In this document: positions 55,385-64,000 of the stretch, in pieces | How the letters are laid out: each line of letters opens with the position of its first letter | Numbering within the stretch: position 1 is the stretch's first letter | Assembly: GCA_013375495.1 (NCBI GenBank) | Contig: JABXKC010000005.1 | Coordinates: 1-64,000 of the forward strand | Reading direction: 5' to 3' | Origin: Promethearchaeota archaeon | GTDB taxonomy: Archaea; Asgardarchaeota; Lokiarchaeia; Sigynarchaeales; SOKP01 | Length of the DNA: 64,000 bases | Made by a program: the position numbers and the translations under genes | Notes under the pieces: model-generated | Told to the model about the DNA's origin: nothing | Database searches by the model: none | Seen by the model: only the letters and a program-made list of their open reading frames with translations

Positions 55385-56575
55385 ATGAATACAGAACAAA
55401 AGAAAACATCAATACTTGTCGAAATAATTATCTTTATACTTTTTGCATTAGGCCCTCTTACCGGAAATGTGATATTAGTATTGTTTGGTATTCTTTCCTT
55501 AGAATTTTCGGTAATACCAGGAGCTATATTAATAGCGATTCCATCATTTATGTTTCCATTTGCTATAGTCCAACTATTCTCTGGTGCCATCTCAGATATT
55601 AAAGGACGCTTTCCCGTAATACTTTTAGGTTTATTTATCTTTGGAATAGGAATGATTGTAGCGGTGTTATCATTCTCATTGACGGTCTTTGTTGTCTCAA
55701 ATGTTTTAGCGGGCATTGGTTTCGGATTCGTCAACCCTGTCTTAATTGCTTTGCTTACAGATATCGTTCCAGGACCTAAGATTTCCAAAAAAATAGGTTT
55801 ATTAGGTGCGGTTGCTAATTTAGGCGTCGGTTTTGGACCATTATTAGCAGGACAAATAATAAATTTAAGTTGGCGATATTTATACGTAATATTTTTGGGT
55901 ATAACGGTAATAGGCATCTTAGTTATCGTCTTAGTAAGAAAAAAGCAACCGAACACGAAAAGCGGTGATGGAATCCGAGTCTTTTTCTCTCATTTAGCTC
56001 AAGAAATCCGTCGCTTACCAGTATTCTTATTGGTCATATCAGCTTTTTTGCTTTCACATACTTCAATCGCAACTATTATCTGGACTTCTCGATCGTTTAC
56101 GCATGTAATCCCCGAGGCGACTTCAGGAATAGTTATCGCTTTATTTGGAGTTATGGGTTTTATAGGAGGTATCTTAACAGGATTAATTATTAAGAAAAAG
56201 GGTGTTAAGCTTACTTTACTTATTGGATTGATAATTCTGTTTATCGCTGACTTCATTTTAGTGTTTTTCGGCAAGAATAGTTTAGAAGCGATTGTGTTCA
56301 CTTCTTTAGGGCTTGTCTTTATGGGTTTAGCTGGAGGAATATTGATAACATTGATCATGTTTTTCAGCCAGACCCTATCAGTAGAAAGACGTGGTGCTCT
56401 CGCCGGTTTAACTACGGCGTTCCAATTTATCGGAATCGCTTTCGTTCCTACAACACTTGAACCTTTTTATAATTTTGGAGGAATTTCTTTAGTTTATCTG
56501 ATAATTCTAATAGTTTCAGTATTATTACTGATTGTTTTGTTAATGTTATATAAATTTGGAGAAAAGAAGCCGTAA
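55385..56575 (+). CDS. MFS drug/metabolite transporter
   Basis: A 396-residue, 12-helix major facilitator. The loop between helices 2 and 3 reads SGAISDIKGRFPV (the MFS motif A form DxxGRxxV), helix 5 has GFGPLLAGQI, and a long basic loop (VRKKQPNTKSGDG) divides the halves. The pattern is that of Bcr/CflA-like efflux pumps. The ATG at 55385 is preferred to a TTG at 55367; neither has an SD. Substrate unknown. Confidence 0.85.
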   Translation: MNTEQKKTSILVEIIIFILFALGPLTGNVILVLFGILSLEFSVIPGAILIAIPSFMFPFAIVQLFSGAISDIKGRFPVILLGLFIFGIGMIVAVLSFSLTVFVVSNVLAGIGFGFVNPVLIALLTDIVPGPKISKKIGLLGAVANLGVGFGPLLAGQIINLSWRYLYVIFLGITVIGILVIVLVRKKQPNTKSGDGIRVFFSHLAQEIRRLPVFLLVISAFLLSHTSIATIIWTSRSFTHVIPEATSGIVIALFGVMGFIGGILTGLIIKKKGVKLTLLIGLIILFIADFILVFFGKNSLEAIVFTSLGLVFMGLAGGILITLIMFFSQTLSVERRGALAGLTTAFQFIGIAFVPTTLEPFYNFGGISLVYLIILIVSVLLLIVLLMLYKFGEKKP

Positions 56576-56623
56576 CTAAGCCTTAATGATTAAGCAAGAG
56601 AAATTTAAAATAAATAATAGTTC

Positions 56624-57061
56624 CTAACTTATAAGAGGTCCTAACTCTTTAATTTGGTTTGTGAATTCTGTGATTAAATCGGCGAAACGCTTCCCTTCAG
56701 AAGCTGAAACCCATTCCAGCCTAACGCGTTTCTCGTTAACGCCTAATTGTTTGATAATAATATTATGCATTTTTGCGAATCTATCCCTCGCGTATTCATT
56801 ACCCGAAATATAGTGACAGTCACCGATGTGACATCCACTAATTAGGACTCCATCTGCGCCATCTTTAATGGCTTTTAGTATAAAGGAAGGATCCACTCTT
56901 CCCGAACACATCACGCGAATCACTCTAATGTTAGGAGGATATTGAAATCTCGATACTCCTGCTAGGTCAGCACCTGCGTAACTACACCAGTTGCAACAGA
57001 AAACTAATATATTTGGTTCAAAATCTTTGACTTTCTTAGCCTTTCCCTTAGATTTAGACAT
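56624..57061 (-). CDS. mvhD: MvhD-like hydrogenase/Hdr delta subunit
   Basis: A 145-residue iron-sulfur protein. The conserved Cys pattern is FCCNWCSYAGADLAG near residue 21, VMCSGRVDPSF near 50 and SGCHIGDCHY near 76, binding one [2Fe-2S] cluster. MvhD links hydrogenase or formate/F420 modules to HdrA. It starts 2 bp after the HdrA stop, with a GGAGGA SD, and is the last gene of the five-gene operon. No MvhA/G hydrogenase subunits are here, so the electron donor is presumably the FrhB-like subunits. Confidence 0.92.
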   Translation of the reverse strand: MSKSKGKAKKVKDFEPNILVFCCNWCSYAGADLAGVSRFQYPPNIRVIRVMCSGRVDPSFILKAIKDGADGVLISGCHIGDCHYISGNEYARDRFAKMHNIIIKQLGVNEKRVRLEWVSASEGKRFADLITEFTNQIKELGPLIS

Positions 57062-57063
57062 CG

Positions 57064-60000
57064 TTAAGTGCTTCCTCCGTTTTTTATTTTTTCTAAAAGA
57101 TAGGAATCTATCATCGCACCAATTTGATCAAAATCGTAGTGTTTGACTCCAATTGCGCCTACAGGGCAAGTTGCTGCACATGTACCGCATCCTTTACATA
57201 AAGCTGAATTTATAAACGATTTTTTTAATATAATTGTTACGTCCTCGAATTCTTTTGTAGTTTCTGTTAGCTCTATTGCTTTATATGGGCAAACTTCCTC
57301 ACAATCTCCACAGCCAATGCATTTACTCTCATTAACTTCAGCAACTAAACCTGATGTGGTTATTTCCCCAGCGCTTAAAAATCTACTTGCCCGACCAGCA
57401 GCTCCACTTGCTTGCGATATGGAATCTTGAATATTTTTAGGCCATTGAGCCACACCACAAAGGAATATACCGTCTGTAGCAAAATCTAATGGTCTCAGTT
57501 TAACGTGAGCTTCTAAAAAGAAACCGGTTCTGTCTAAAGGCACTTTGAGCATCATTGCTAAGTCCTTTAAATTGTCTGCAGGAATCATCGGAGTTGCTAG
57601 CACGATTAAATCGGTTTCAAAATCGATGTTATCCTGTAAATTAGTATCAAATACTTCTACCTTGTATTTTTCAGGCGATTTACCTACCTTAGTTATTTTT
57701 GGCATATGATCTAAGTCGTATCGCAAGAACATTGCATCTTTTCTTCGATTACGATAATACTCTTCAAATTCTTTTTTAGCCATTTGAAAATCTCTGTATA
57801 CAACGACAATCTCGAGATTAGGGTTTAACTCTTTAAGAATATTTATATTTTTAATTGATGTTCCGCAGCACACATTTGAACAATAAGTTATTCCTTCTTT
57901 CTGTCTTGCACCAGCACATAAAACGAAGGTAATGCGTTTTAAATTATCAAGCCACGATTTATCAGCTTCCTGTAATTTCTGTTCAACTTCGAGTTGTGTC
58001 ATAACTTGTTTATTTTTACCATCATACTGAAACAATCCATTTGGTTTGAACTCTTGTCCGCCAGTAGCTACAATAATCGCTCCAGTTTTTAGATCTGTTA
58101 CTTTGTCTTTAGAGTCACTAATCGAGACTTCGTAATTTCCAATATACCCTTTAACATCTTTAATAGTTGTCTCAAGATGAACTTCAATATTGTTATTACT
58201 TTCAACTTTACTAATAATATCCTTCAGAAAGATAGAAGCATCCTCTTGAATGGGAAATAAAATGTTAAGTTTATTTAAATTTCCGCCTAGTTTCGTTTCT
58301 TTCTCAATAACGTACGTTTTAAACCCTTGATTAGCTAATTCTAAGGACGCAGTCATTCCTGAAATACCTCCACCTATTACTAAAGCAGTAGGTATAACTG
58401 CAATCTTTTCCTCCTTTTGAGGTTTGATTAATTTGGATTTTGACACCGCCATTCTTATTAAATCCATAGATTTATCGGTAGCTGCTTCTTTTTCAGTCAT
58501 ATGAACCCAGGAACATTGGTCTCTAATATTCACCATTTCAAATAAGTATTTATTCATTCCTGCTTCTTGACATGTTTCTTGGAATAAGGGTTCGTGAGTT
58601 CTTGGAGTACACGAAGCTACGATAAGTCTATTCAAATTATGTTCTTTAATTTTTTCTTTAATTAGTTCTTGAGAATCAGAACTGCATGAATATAAGTTAT
58701 CTTCGCACCAAACTACATTGGGTAGCGATTTTGTATAATCTCTGACATTTGGAACATCGACGTACTTGCCAATATTAATCCCACAATGACACACAAGCAC
58801 TCCTATTCTGGGTTCATCAGTAGGACTTACTTCTTTTTCAGCTACATCAAATACTTTTTCTTTCACTTTTGTAAATTTAGCGGTATTAAGTAACGTAGCT
58901 ACTTGAGACGCAACGCCACTTGCGTCAGCAACGGTTTCTGGAATATCCATCGGACCTTGACAAAATCCACATAAGAAAATCCCTTCCCTTGATGATAACG
59001 ATTTATTGAAGTAGGTCTTTTCTTTGAAAAAATCATATTTGTCGAGCTCTACTTCAAGAATCTTAGCTAAATCTCCAATCCCTTTTTTAGGAACCAGCGG
59101 AGTTGCTAATACAACTAAATTGGCACGAAAATCGTTGAATTCTCCGGTTTTCAAATCCTCATAGTGAATTATCAAATCGTTCGTTTCTGGATCTTCTTCG
59201 ATAGTGCTTATTTTTGTCTGGAAATACTTAACGCCATATTCTTCTTGGGCTCTTTGGGTAAATTCGTAAAAGTTCTTACCATAGGCTCTGATGTCGTGTC
59301 TAAACACGAAGCATTTAGCTTTTTCTGAGTGTTCGGCAGTTATTATAGCTTCTTTAGCAGTATACATACAGCATACGCTTGAGCAGTAAGGCACATTTTC
59401 GTGTAGGTCTCTTGATCCTGCACATTGAATAAAAGCGATTTTTTCAGGCTCTTCTTCGTCGCTAAGTCTTAGAACATGACCCCCAAAAGGACCTGAAGCG
59501 CATAATATTCTTTCGTATTCCAACGCGCTCACAACATTTTGAAATCGATATCCCCATCTTGGAGATAATTCCTCTGCAGGCATATCAAAACCGGTAGCAA
59601 CTACGACTGCACCTACTTTAATATTAATATCTTCTTCTTTTTGCTCGTAATTGATTGCTTTCGCTTCGCATACTTTTTCACAGACGCCACAGACGCCTTT
59701 AGTTAGCATTAAACACAATTCTGGGTCAATTAGATATATAGGAGGGACCGCTTGAGGAAAAGGAATATAGACTGACTTCCTTTTCCCAAGATTCATATCA
59801 AATAAGTTAGGTACTTGGATTTTTGGGCATTTAGCAGCGCAGTCGCCGCATCCTTTACACTTTTCCTCGTCGATATATCGGGGTTTCTTTAACACAGTTA
59901 CATCAAAATTACCGGCTTCCCCTGAAATTGCTTTGACTTCGTGATACGTCATTAGTTCGATGTTTGGATTACGATATACCTCAACCATCTTCGGTGCAAG

Positions 60001-60171
60001 GATACAAAGAGAACAATCGTTAGTAGGAAACGTTTTATCCAATTGAGCCATCCTTCCACCTATTGAAGGAGATTTTTCCACGAGATAAACTTTAAATCCA
60101 AGCTCTGTTAAATCTAAAGAGGTCTGGATACCAGCGATACCCGCGCCTATAACTAACACTGCTCCTTCCAT
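57064..60171 (-). CDS. hdrA: HdrA with two FAD modules
   Basis: A 1035-residue protein, much longer than a typical HdrA (about 650). Module 1 (residues 1-440): VIGAGIAGIQ, CSLCILAPKMVEV, CKGCGDCAAKC, CGVCEKVC, SVCCMYTAKE. Module 2 (450-1035): VCHCGINIGKYVDV, ASCTPRTHEPLF, a second FAD motif VIGGGISGM near residue 606, NVCCGTS, then two C-terminal ferredoxin clusters CIGCGDCEEVC and CKGCGTCAATC. It is the electron-bifurcating core of the operon. Its ATG overlaps the stop of the HdrC/D-like gene by one base (TAATG). It resembles the HdrA fragment at 1-883, so the genome has at least two double-module copies or close relatives. Confidence 0.95.
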   Translation of the reverse strand: MEGAVLVIGAGIAGIQTSLDLTELGFKVYLVEKSPSIGGRMAQLDKTFPTNDCSLCILAPKMVEVYRNPNIELMTYHEVKAISGEAGNFDVTVLKKPRYIDEEKCKGCGDCAAKCPKIQVPNLFDMNLGKRKSVYIPFPQAVPPIYLIDPELCLMLTKGVCGVCEKVCEAKAINYEQKEEDINIKVGAVVVATGFDMPAEELSPRWGYRFQNVVSALEYERILCASGPFGGHVLRLSDEEEPEKIAFIQCAGSRDLHENVPYCSSVCCMYTAKEAIITAEHSEKAKCFVFRHDIRAYGKNFYEFTQRAQEEYGVKYFQTKISTIEEDPETNDLIIHYEDLKTGEFNDFRANLVVLATPLVPKKGIGDLAKILEVELDKYDFFKEKTYFNKSLSSREGIFLCGFCQGPMDIPETVADASGVASQVATLLNTAKFTKVKEKVFDVAEKEVSPTDEPRIGVLVCHCGINIGKYVDVPNVRDYTKSLPNVVWCEDNLYSCSSDSQELIKEKIKEHNLNRLIVASCTPRTHEPLFQETCQEAGMNKYLFEMVNIRDQCSWVHMTEKEAATDKSMDLIRMAVSKSKLIKPQKEEKIAVIPTALVIGGGISGMTASLELANQGFKTYVIEKETKLGGNLNKLNILFPIQEDASIFLKDIISKVESNNNIEVHLETTIKDVKGYIGNYEVSISDSKDKVTDLKTGAIIVATGGQEFKPNGLFQYDGKNKQVMTQLEVEQKLQEADKSWLDNLKRITFVLCAGARQKEGITYCSNVCCGTSIKNINILKELNPNLEIVVVYRDFQMAKKEFEEYYRNRRKDAMFLRYDLDHMPKITKVGKSPEKYKVEVFDTNLQDNIDFETDLIVLATPMIPADNLKDLAMMLKVPLDRTGFFLEAHVKLRPLDFATDGIFLCGVAQWPKNIQDSISQASGAAGRASRFLSAGEITTSGLVAEVNESKCIGCGDCEEVCPYKAIELTETTKEFEDVTIILKKSFINSALCKGCGTCAATCPVGAIGVKHYDFDQIGAMIDSYLLEKIKNGGST

Positions 60172-61442
60172 TATTTTTCAACCTCACTCTCTTTTTTAGC
60201 ATCAATTACTTTAATATGATTTACTACAAATTCTGAGAAATCTGATATTTCAACTGAAGAAATGTCCGCGTAATCCTCTTGTAAGCATGAAAGGTGAATT
60301 TTACATTTTGGACAAGCAGTAAGCATTATTTCTCCTGCAGATTTAGCTTCAAGCATTCTTTTATACCTTAGGGCTTTTGATTTCTCGTTACAATTCATCC
60401 AAGAATTCACGCCGCAGCACAAAGAGTTTGATTTATTATGCTCCATTTCTGTAAATTTATATCCTAAATCTTTAAACGCTTTAAATATTTCGCGTGATTT
60501 GTCTGTAATGGTGTTATCTTCGGGTAGAAATCTGCTTAACCTACAAGGATCGTGATAAGTAAACGATTTTCCTTCCTCAGATTCATTCTTTCCAACGAAT
60601 TCGATTTTGCCTTCTTTCCACATATTGTAAATATATTCGATAATATGTTTTACATCGAATTTTCGGCTAAAATCATCAAATAACTTTGGATAGTCCACTT
60701 TAAAAGTTCTATAACATTCGGCACAAGCAGTTACAATAGTGGAGATTCCAGCATTTTCGAACATTTTAATATTTTTCTTAGCTAAATTGATAAATACTTC
60801 TAATTTTCCTTGACCCCAGTATACATCGTGACCGCAGCAAGTCTCTTCTTTGAAGACAACGATAGGTTCTTCTTCGATTTCACTTAAAATTTGTAAGGTA
60901 CTTAAAGCGATAGAGTCTATTTTATCAAATTCGTAATTAAAATAAGGAATACACCCTACATAATATAAAACATTACCTTTATCAGCAATTTTTATACCTT
61001 TAGGTACCCAATCGAGAGACCTATCGGGATTAATATAAGGTTGGCTCATAATTTCTGTAATCGTTGTGTAAACTCCTTTATGTGCAATTAACTCATCAAC
61101 ATTCTTTTTCGCTGATTGTCTCATTTTATATCGAGCCATTCTCACTAATTCAGCAAAGTTTATGTTCTCTGGACAGTCTTTAAGACATTGGTTACAGGTT
61201 AAACAATCCCAAAAGGTTTCGCTCTCCAGCACTTTATCTTCAAACCCTTCGATGATAAGTTGAATAATCTTGCTAGGCGTATAGGTTTGGACTTTGCTTA
61301 GTTGACAAACTCCACTACATCGACCACATTGATAACATCTTCTTAAGATACTTCTTAAATCAGGGTTGTAAATTTTATCTAAATATTCTGAAGTTTCGTC
61401 TAAGTTTTTGTCTTTCTTGACAACTTTATTTGATTCTGTTAT
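60171..61442 (-). CDS. HdrC/HdrD-like CCG-domain iron-sulfur protein with apparent AUA start
   Basis: A 423-residue protein. Conventional starts would begin at GTG 61232 and lose the first ferredoxin motif, but the frame stays open upstream and encodes CYQCGRCSGVC, clearly the first [4Fe-4S] site. A strong SD (GAGGAG, 61449-61454) follows the stop of the upstream gene, and the first plausible codons after it are ATT at 61445 and ATA at 61442. After CLTCNQCLKDC come two CCG domains (GCIPYF, TCCGHDVYW, ACAECYRTF; then HDPCRLSR, LCCGVNSW, ACPKCK). This is the HdrD-type catalytic or relay subunit, co-expressed with HdrA. Confidence 0.88.
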   Translation of the reverse strand: MTESNKVVKKDKNLDETSEYLDKIYNPDLRSILRRCYQCGRCSGVCQLSKVQTYTPSKIIQLIIEGFEDKVLESETFWDCLTCNQCLKDCPENINFAELVRMARYKMRQSAKKNVDELIAHKGVYTTITEIMSQPYINPDRSLDWVPKGIKIADKGNVLYYVGCIPYFNYEFDKIDSIALSTLQILSEIEEEPIVVFKEETCCGHDVYWGQGKLEVFINLAKKNIKMFENAGISTIVTACAECYRTFKVDYPKLFDDFSRKFDVKHIIEYIYNMWKEGKIEFVGKNESEEGKSFTYHDPCRLSRFLPEDNTITDKSREIFKAFKDLGYKFTEMEHNKSNSLCCGVNSWMNCNEKSKALRYKRMLEAKSAGEIMLTACPKCKIHLSCLQEDYADISSVEISDFSEFVVNHIKVIDAKKESEVEK

Positions 61443-61448
61443 AATATA

Positions 61449-61454
61449 CTCCTC
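61449..61454 (-). promoter_or_regulatory. SD of the HdrC/D-like gene
   Basis: GAGGAG on the minus strand, 2 bp after the TAA of the FrhB-like gene. Six bases separate it from the in-frame ATA (61442-61440) and three from ATT (61445-61443). No standard start codon lies in frame until GTG 61232, 70 codons downstream. Confidence 0.75.
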
Positions 61455-61455
61455 T

Positions 61456-62568
61456 TTACTCTATATTCTTCATAAATTCTTCTTTTCTTCTTATCTTTGA
61501 TTGAGAAAATTGGGAAATCAACTCAATCATAGTTTTCTTCTTATGTGAGTCTATATCTGTACACTTTATTATTCCAGCGTCAAGAACTTGAGAAAATAGC
61601 TTCTTTCCTTTTTCAGTCCGTGTGATAACAGTGGTATATTTATCAGGCGACCCTAAACCCCCAAATGAAATATCCGAATAAATATTAGTGAAATCGTTAC
61701 AAGCGTTACAAGCTGGACGCATATATTTCTTCAGATGATTAAACGGAATATGTATGATTTTTTCCCCAATTCCATCATCTATTAATTTAAAAATAACATC
61801 TTCTTTAATATTAATTTTTTTAATATTAGAAAATTTGATGTTAAAATCCTTCTCAAACTTTTCTATCTGAGATTTTTCAAAAAAAAAGTTTTCGTAGCAA
61901 AATAATCCTAAACAGATTTCAATATTCTCAGAAGGAGTTACCCCTAAATCCTGCATGCACCTTATTGTATTAAATTGGCATGGAGTAGCAATTACTGCTA
62001 ATTTATTGAATTTGTAGCGATTTAATTCTGGAATCGAATGGGTGTAAGTAGAAAACTTTTGAATCTCCTCTAATTGAGGTGAGATATCCAATTTTGCTCC
62101 AGAACTTTTTAATAATTCGGTTTTATTCTTAGCAAAAGATGCTTCACGTGAAAATGGTGCGTTAGTTTTAGATACAATTGCTCCATCAATCGACTTTTTT
62201 TCTATCAAAAAATTGAGTATTGAGTTTACTACACCGCCATCAGTACCATTTTCAAGGAACTCCTTATCAATAGCCTGACACGAATAGATTTCTTCGTAAT
62301 TGCCAATTGGCATTGAATTAAAATCAGTAAATTTGTATGTTTTGTTAAGTTCATCATCTAATATGTGAGTTTGTGGGCAAATATAGTAACATATTCCACA
62401 CTCAAGGCATTGATCTTTATGAATGTATTCAGGTGGTGAATATGGATCTTTAAAACCAATAATGTCGTACTCAGCTGAACTGCAGAAGCTTACACACCCT
62501 CCACATTCTTGACAAATTCCTTTTTCGTGAACTTCCTTTATTAAATCTTCAAAAGTTTTTGTAGTCAT
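61456..62568 (-). CDS. FrhB/FdhB-like iron-sulfur flavoprotein
   Basis: A 370-residue protein. Two clusters open it, CQECGGCVSFC (18-28) and CLECGICYYIC (54-64). The FrhB domain follows with NGTDGGVVNSIL, the ATPCQFNTIRCM motif (C in GxPCQ position) and ACNACNDFTNIYSDISFGG. The family binds FAD and a cluster and exchanges electrons with F420 or NAD(P). It lies between another FrhB-like gene (26 bp upstream) and the HdrC/D gene (SD starts 2 bp after its stop), so it is co-translated with the complex. Confidence 0.88.
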   Translation of the reverse strand: MTTKTFEDLIKEVHEKGICQECGGCVSFCSSAEYDIIGFKDPYSPPEYIHKDQCLECGICYYICPQTHILDDELNKTYKFTDFNSMPIGNYEEIYSCQAIDKEFLENGTDGGVVNSILNFLIEKKSIDGAIVSKTNAPFSREASFAKNKTELLKSSGAKLDISPQLEEIQKFSTYTHSIPELNRYKFNKLAVIATPCQFNTIRCMQDLGVTPSENIEICLGLFCYENFFFEKSQIEKFEKDFNIKFSNIKKINIKEDVIFKLIDDGIGEKIIHIPFNHLKKYMRPACNACNDFTNIYSDISFGGLGSPDKYTTVITRTEKGKKLFSQVLDAGIIKCTDIDSHKKKTMIELISQFSQSKIRRKEEFMKNIE

Positions 62569-62594
62569 GATAAAGAAACTCTAACTTTAATTTT

Positions 62595-64000
62595 TTATAG
62601 CTCAATTGGTTTACATTTCTTTCTTTTTATACCAGCAATTCTTTCAAGTAATCCCTGACCAGGTTTAACATCCTTTAAACTTTGTGATTCTATTAATCCG
62701 GCTTTGATTACTTCTTTATAGAGTTTATCTCCATCTTTAGATCTAGTTATTACCGAAGAAAAGCCTCCTTGCGACCCTATTGAACCAACTGAGATGTCCG
62801 CATAATCAGAAGTTAAATCTTCACAGTAATGACAATTGTCTCTGGCATAGGATTGGACTTCTTTCAGATCGACGGCTAGTTCTTCTCCTGATTTTAAATT
62901 GATGATAAATTTTCCTTTGTCTATGTTCATTTTGGTTAGCTGGTCGATTTCTTTGTCAAACTTATCCTTTGTTAACTTAATTATTTCAGAATATGGAAAA
63001 GATTCCATACAGAATAAACCTATTTTATACTTGATATTGTTGAAAAATGGTAAACCGCTCGGAAATAATACTCCTTTTTCAATTGCTTTCATCATACAGG
63101 GAACGCCAACAAAAGCGACATTATCGTATTTCTTTGCGTCACTAATAATAGTTAAAGAAGGAGAATTCGCGTACTTCGTTCCACCTGTTTTATAGAGATC
63201 CTTAATATTGTCAACAATAACGGGTTCAGGCCTCCAGATATCTTTGGAATGTTGCACGGCTATAATAGCATCCACAAGTTTATTTTTTAAGAGATACTCC
63301 AATATTGATGTTACAATTCCACCATCTTGGCGAACTTTCTTTATTTCATCTTTGGTTGTGGTGGCGGTATAGGCATCTACATAAGCTCCAATTTTATCAG
63401 ACCAAGTTAAAGACTTATCTAACTTCTTAATACTCTTGTATGCTTGATCTATTGAAAAGGATCGAGGGCATACTGAAAAGCACAGCCCACATTTCATGCA
63501 CTTATCGTCATCAACTTCTAGAGTATCGGCAGTTACTTCTATGGTATTTACAGGACAAACTGAGGAACACCAGCCACATTGACAGCATACACCTGCGTTA
63601 AAAACTACAGAAACTGGTTCAAAAAAGTGTTCAATTGGTAAATCCTTTGTTTGATACCTATAAAAGTATTCCTTAACCTCAACTTCTTTTTCTTCTCCTT
63701 TAATTTTTTTAACAACCGTTTTAGTCTTAACTTCCACGTGTTCTTGAACGAAACCTTGTTCTTTTAGGTAGATAACATCTCTGATGACATTTTCTGCGGG
63801 AAATTCTTTGATTTCTTTTGCTATTTCTTCTAAAAACAGCGGTTCTTTACCTTTAAGTTTTTCAAAAACTAATTTTCGCTCTGTTTCAGCGTCTATCATC
63901 GCATCCAGAATCTCGTAAAATTCCATTTCAGTAAATTTACCCGCTTTCAAAATCTCGTCTTTAGCTTCAAACAATGCTCTAACCTGGAAGTTTCCTGAAG
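62595..64000 (-). CDS. FrhB-like protein with N-terminal winged-helix region, 5' end beyond window
   Basis: At least 468 codons; the frame is open to the right edge, so the start is outside (a TTG at 63974 is the first candidate inside). The N-terminal 100 residues are helical and winged-helix-like (FEKLKGKEPLFLEEIAKEI, VIRDVIYLKEQGFVQ). Two clusters follow, CCQCGWCSSVC and CMKCGLCFSVC, then the FrhB domain with RQDGGIVTSIL, GVPCMMKAIEK and CHYCEDLTSDYADISVG. In position PCQ it has PCM. It heads the five-gene Hdr operon and probably delivers F420- or ferredoxin-derived electrons to HdrA-MvhD. Confidence 0.88.
   Translation of the reverse strand, partial: SGNFQVRALFEAKDEILKAGKFTEMEFYEILDAMIDAETERKLVFEKLKGKEPLFLEEIAKEIKEFPAENVIRDVIYLKEQGFVQEHVEVKTKTVVKKIKGEEKEVEVKEYFYRYQTKDLPIEHFFEPVSVVFNAGVCCQCGWCSSVCPVNTIEVTADTLEVDDDKCMKCGLCFSVCPRSFSIDQAYKSIKKLDKSLTWSDKIGAYVDAYTATTTKDEIKKVRQDGGIVTSILEYLLKNKLVDAIIAVQHSKDIWRPEPVIVDNIKDLYKTGGTKYANSPSLTIISDAKKYDNVAFVGVPCMMKAIEKGVLFPSGLPFFNNIKYKIGLFCMESFPYSEIIKLTKDKFDKEIDQLTKMNIDKGKFIINLKSGEELAVDLKEVQSYARDNCHYCEDLTSDYADISVGSIGSQGGFSSVITRSKDGDKLYKEVIKAGLIESQSLKDVKPGQGLLERIAGIKRKKCKPIEL

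Noticed and set aside
55360..55956. Long open frame (198 codons) on the minus strand inside the MFS gene.
   Set aside because: It is antisense to an obvious transporter; its product is a low-complexity Pro/Lys/Ile-rich sequence reflecting reversed hydrophobic codons.
1..64000. CRISPR arrays, insertion sequences, tRNA and rRNA genes.
   Set aside because: No regularly spaced repeats, transposase motifs, terminal inverted repeats or tRNA consensus loops were found by eye; a profile-based search would be needed to exclude them fully.

Overview
The window looks like part of an Asgard (Lokiarchaeia-like) archaeal chromosome. This is inferred from gene content: two Ras/Rab-type small GTPases, two proteins with longin-like N-termini, several heterodisulfide-reductase (Hdr) and FrhB-type redox proteins, SD sequences of the GAGGTGA type, frequent TTG/GTG starts and a strongly AT-rich background. 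No rRNA, tRNA, CRISPR array or insertion sequence was found by eye.

Layout. Positions 1-2400 (minus) hold the 5' part of a long-form HdrA, an HdrD-like CCG protein and a small zinc ribbon. Positions 3000-7300 (minus) form a run of TIGR04076 protein, MBL hydrolase, MoxR ATPase, DsrE-like protein and CoxE-like VWA protein. Positions 7500-15400 carry MscL, membrane proteins, a GNAT, a FrhB-like protein with a TrmB-like C-terminus, FrnE/DsbA, DUF423 and an MBL hydrolase. Positions 15500-27000 hold two GTPases with degenerate G motifs, an Old Yellow Enzyme, two longin-like proteins, a GC-richer tannase/PKD hydrolase with an AT-rich tail, and a thiolase next to an HMG-CoA-synthase-like/DUF35 fusion. 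Positions 27100-34600 carry an enolase-superfamily dehydratase, a SNF2/SWIM pair, an M24 peptidase and a methyltransferase.

Positions 34700-52600 are a carbohydrate region: GH2 beta-mannosidase, GH4 glycosidase, a tight operon of FSA-type transaldolase, FucI-type isomerase and GH31 enzyme, then AlaX, an HD protein, a sulfatase, a deoxyribosyltransferase/TIR-like protein and a GPH-family symporter. The GH31 protein closely resembles the sulfoquinovosidase YihQ and keeps four of its five sulfonate-site residues. With the transaldolase and isomerase it suggests an archaeal version of transaldolase-type sulfoglycolysis (sulfoquinovose to sulfofructose to fructose-6-phosphate plus sulfolactaldehyde). 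The sulfolactaldehyde-processing enzyme is not in the window. This is the most interesting system here.

Positions 52600-56600 hold an M28 membrane peptidase, a pair of membrane proteins and an MFS transporter. Positions 56600-64000 (minus) are an electron-transfer operon: FrhB-like, FrhB-like, HdrC/D-like, double-module HdrA, MvhD. Two genes, the DsrE-like one and the HdrC/D-like one, appear to start at AUA (or another non-AUG/GUG/UUG codon) behind a strong SD, so conventional start calling truncates conserved N-termini, including a complete [4Fe-4S] motif in the second.
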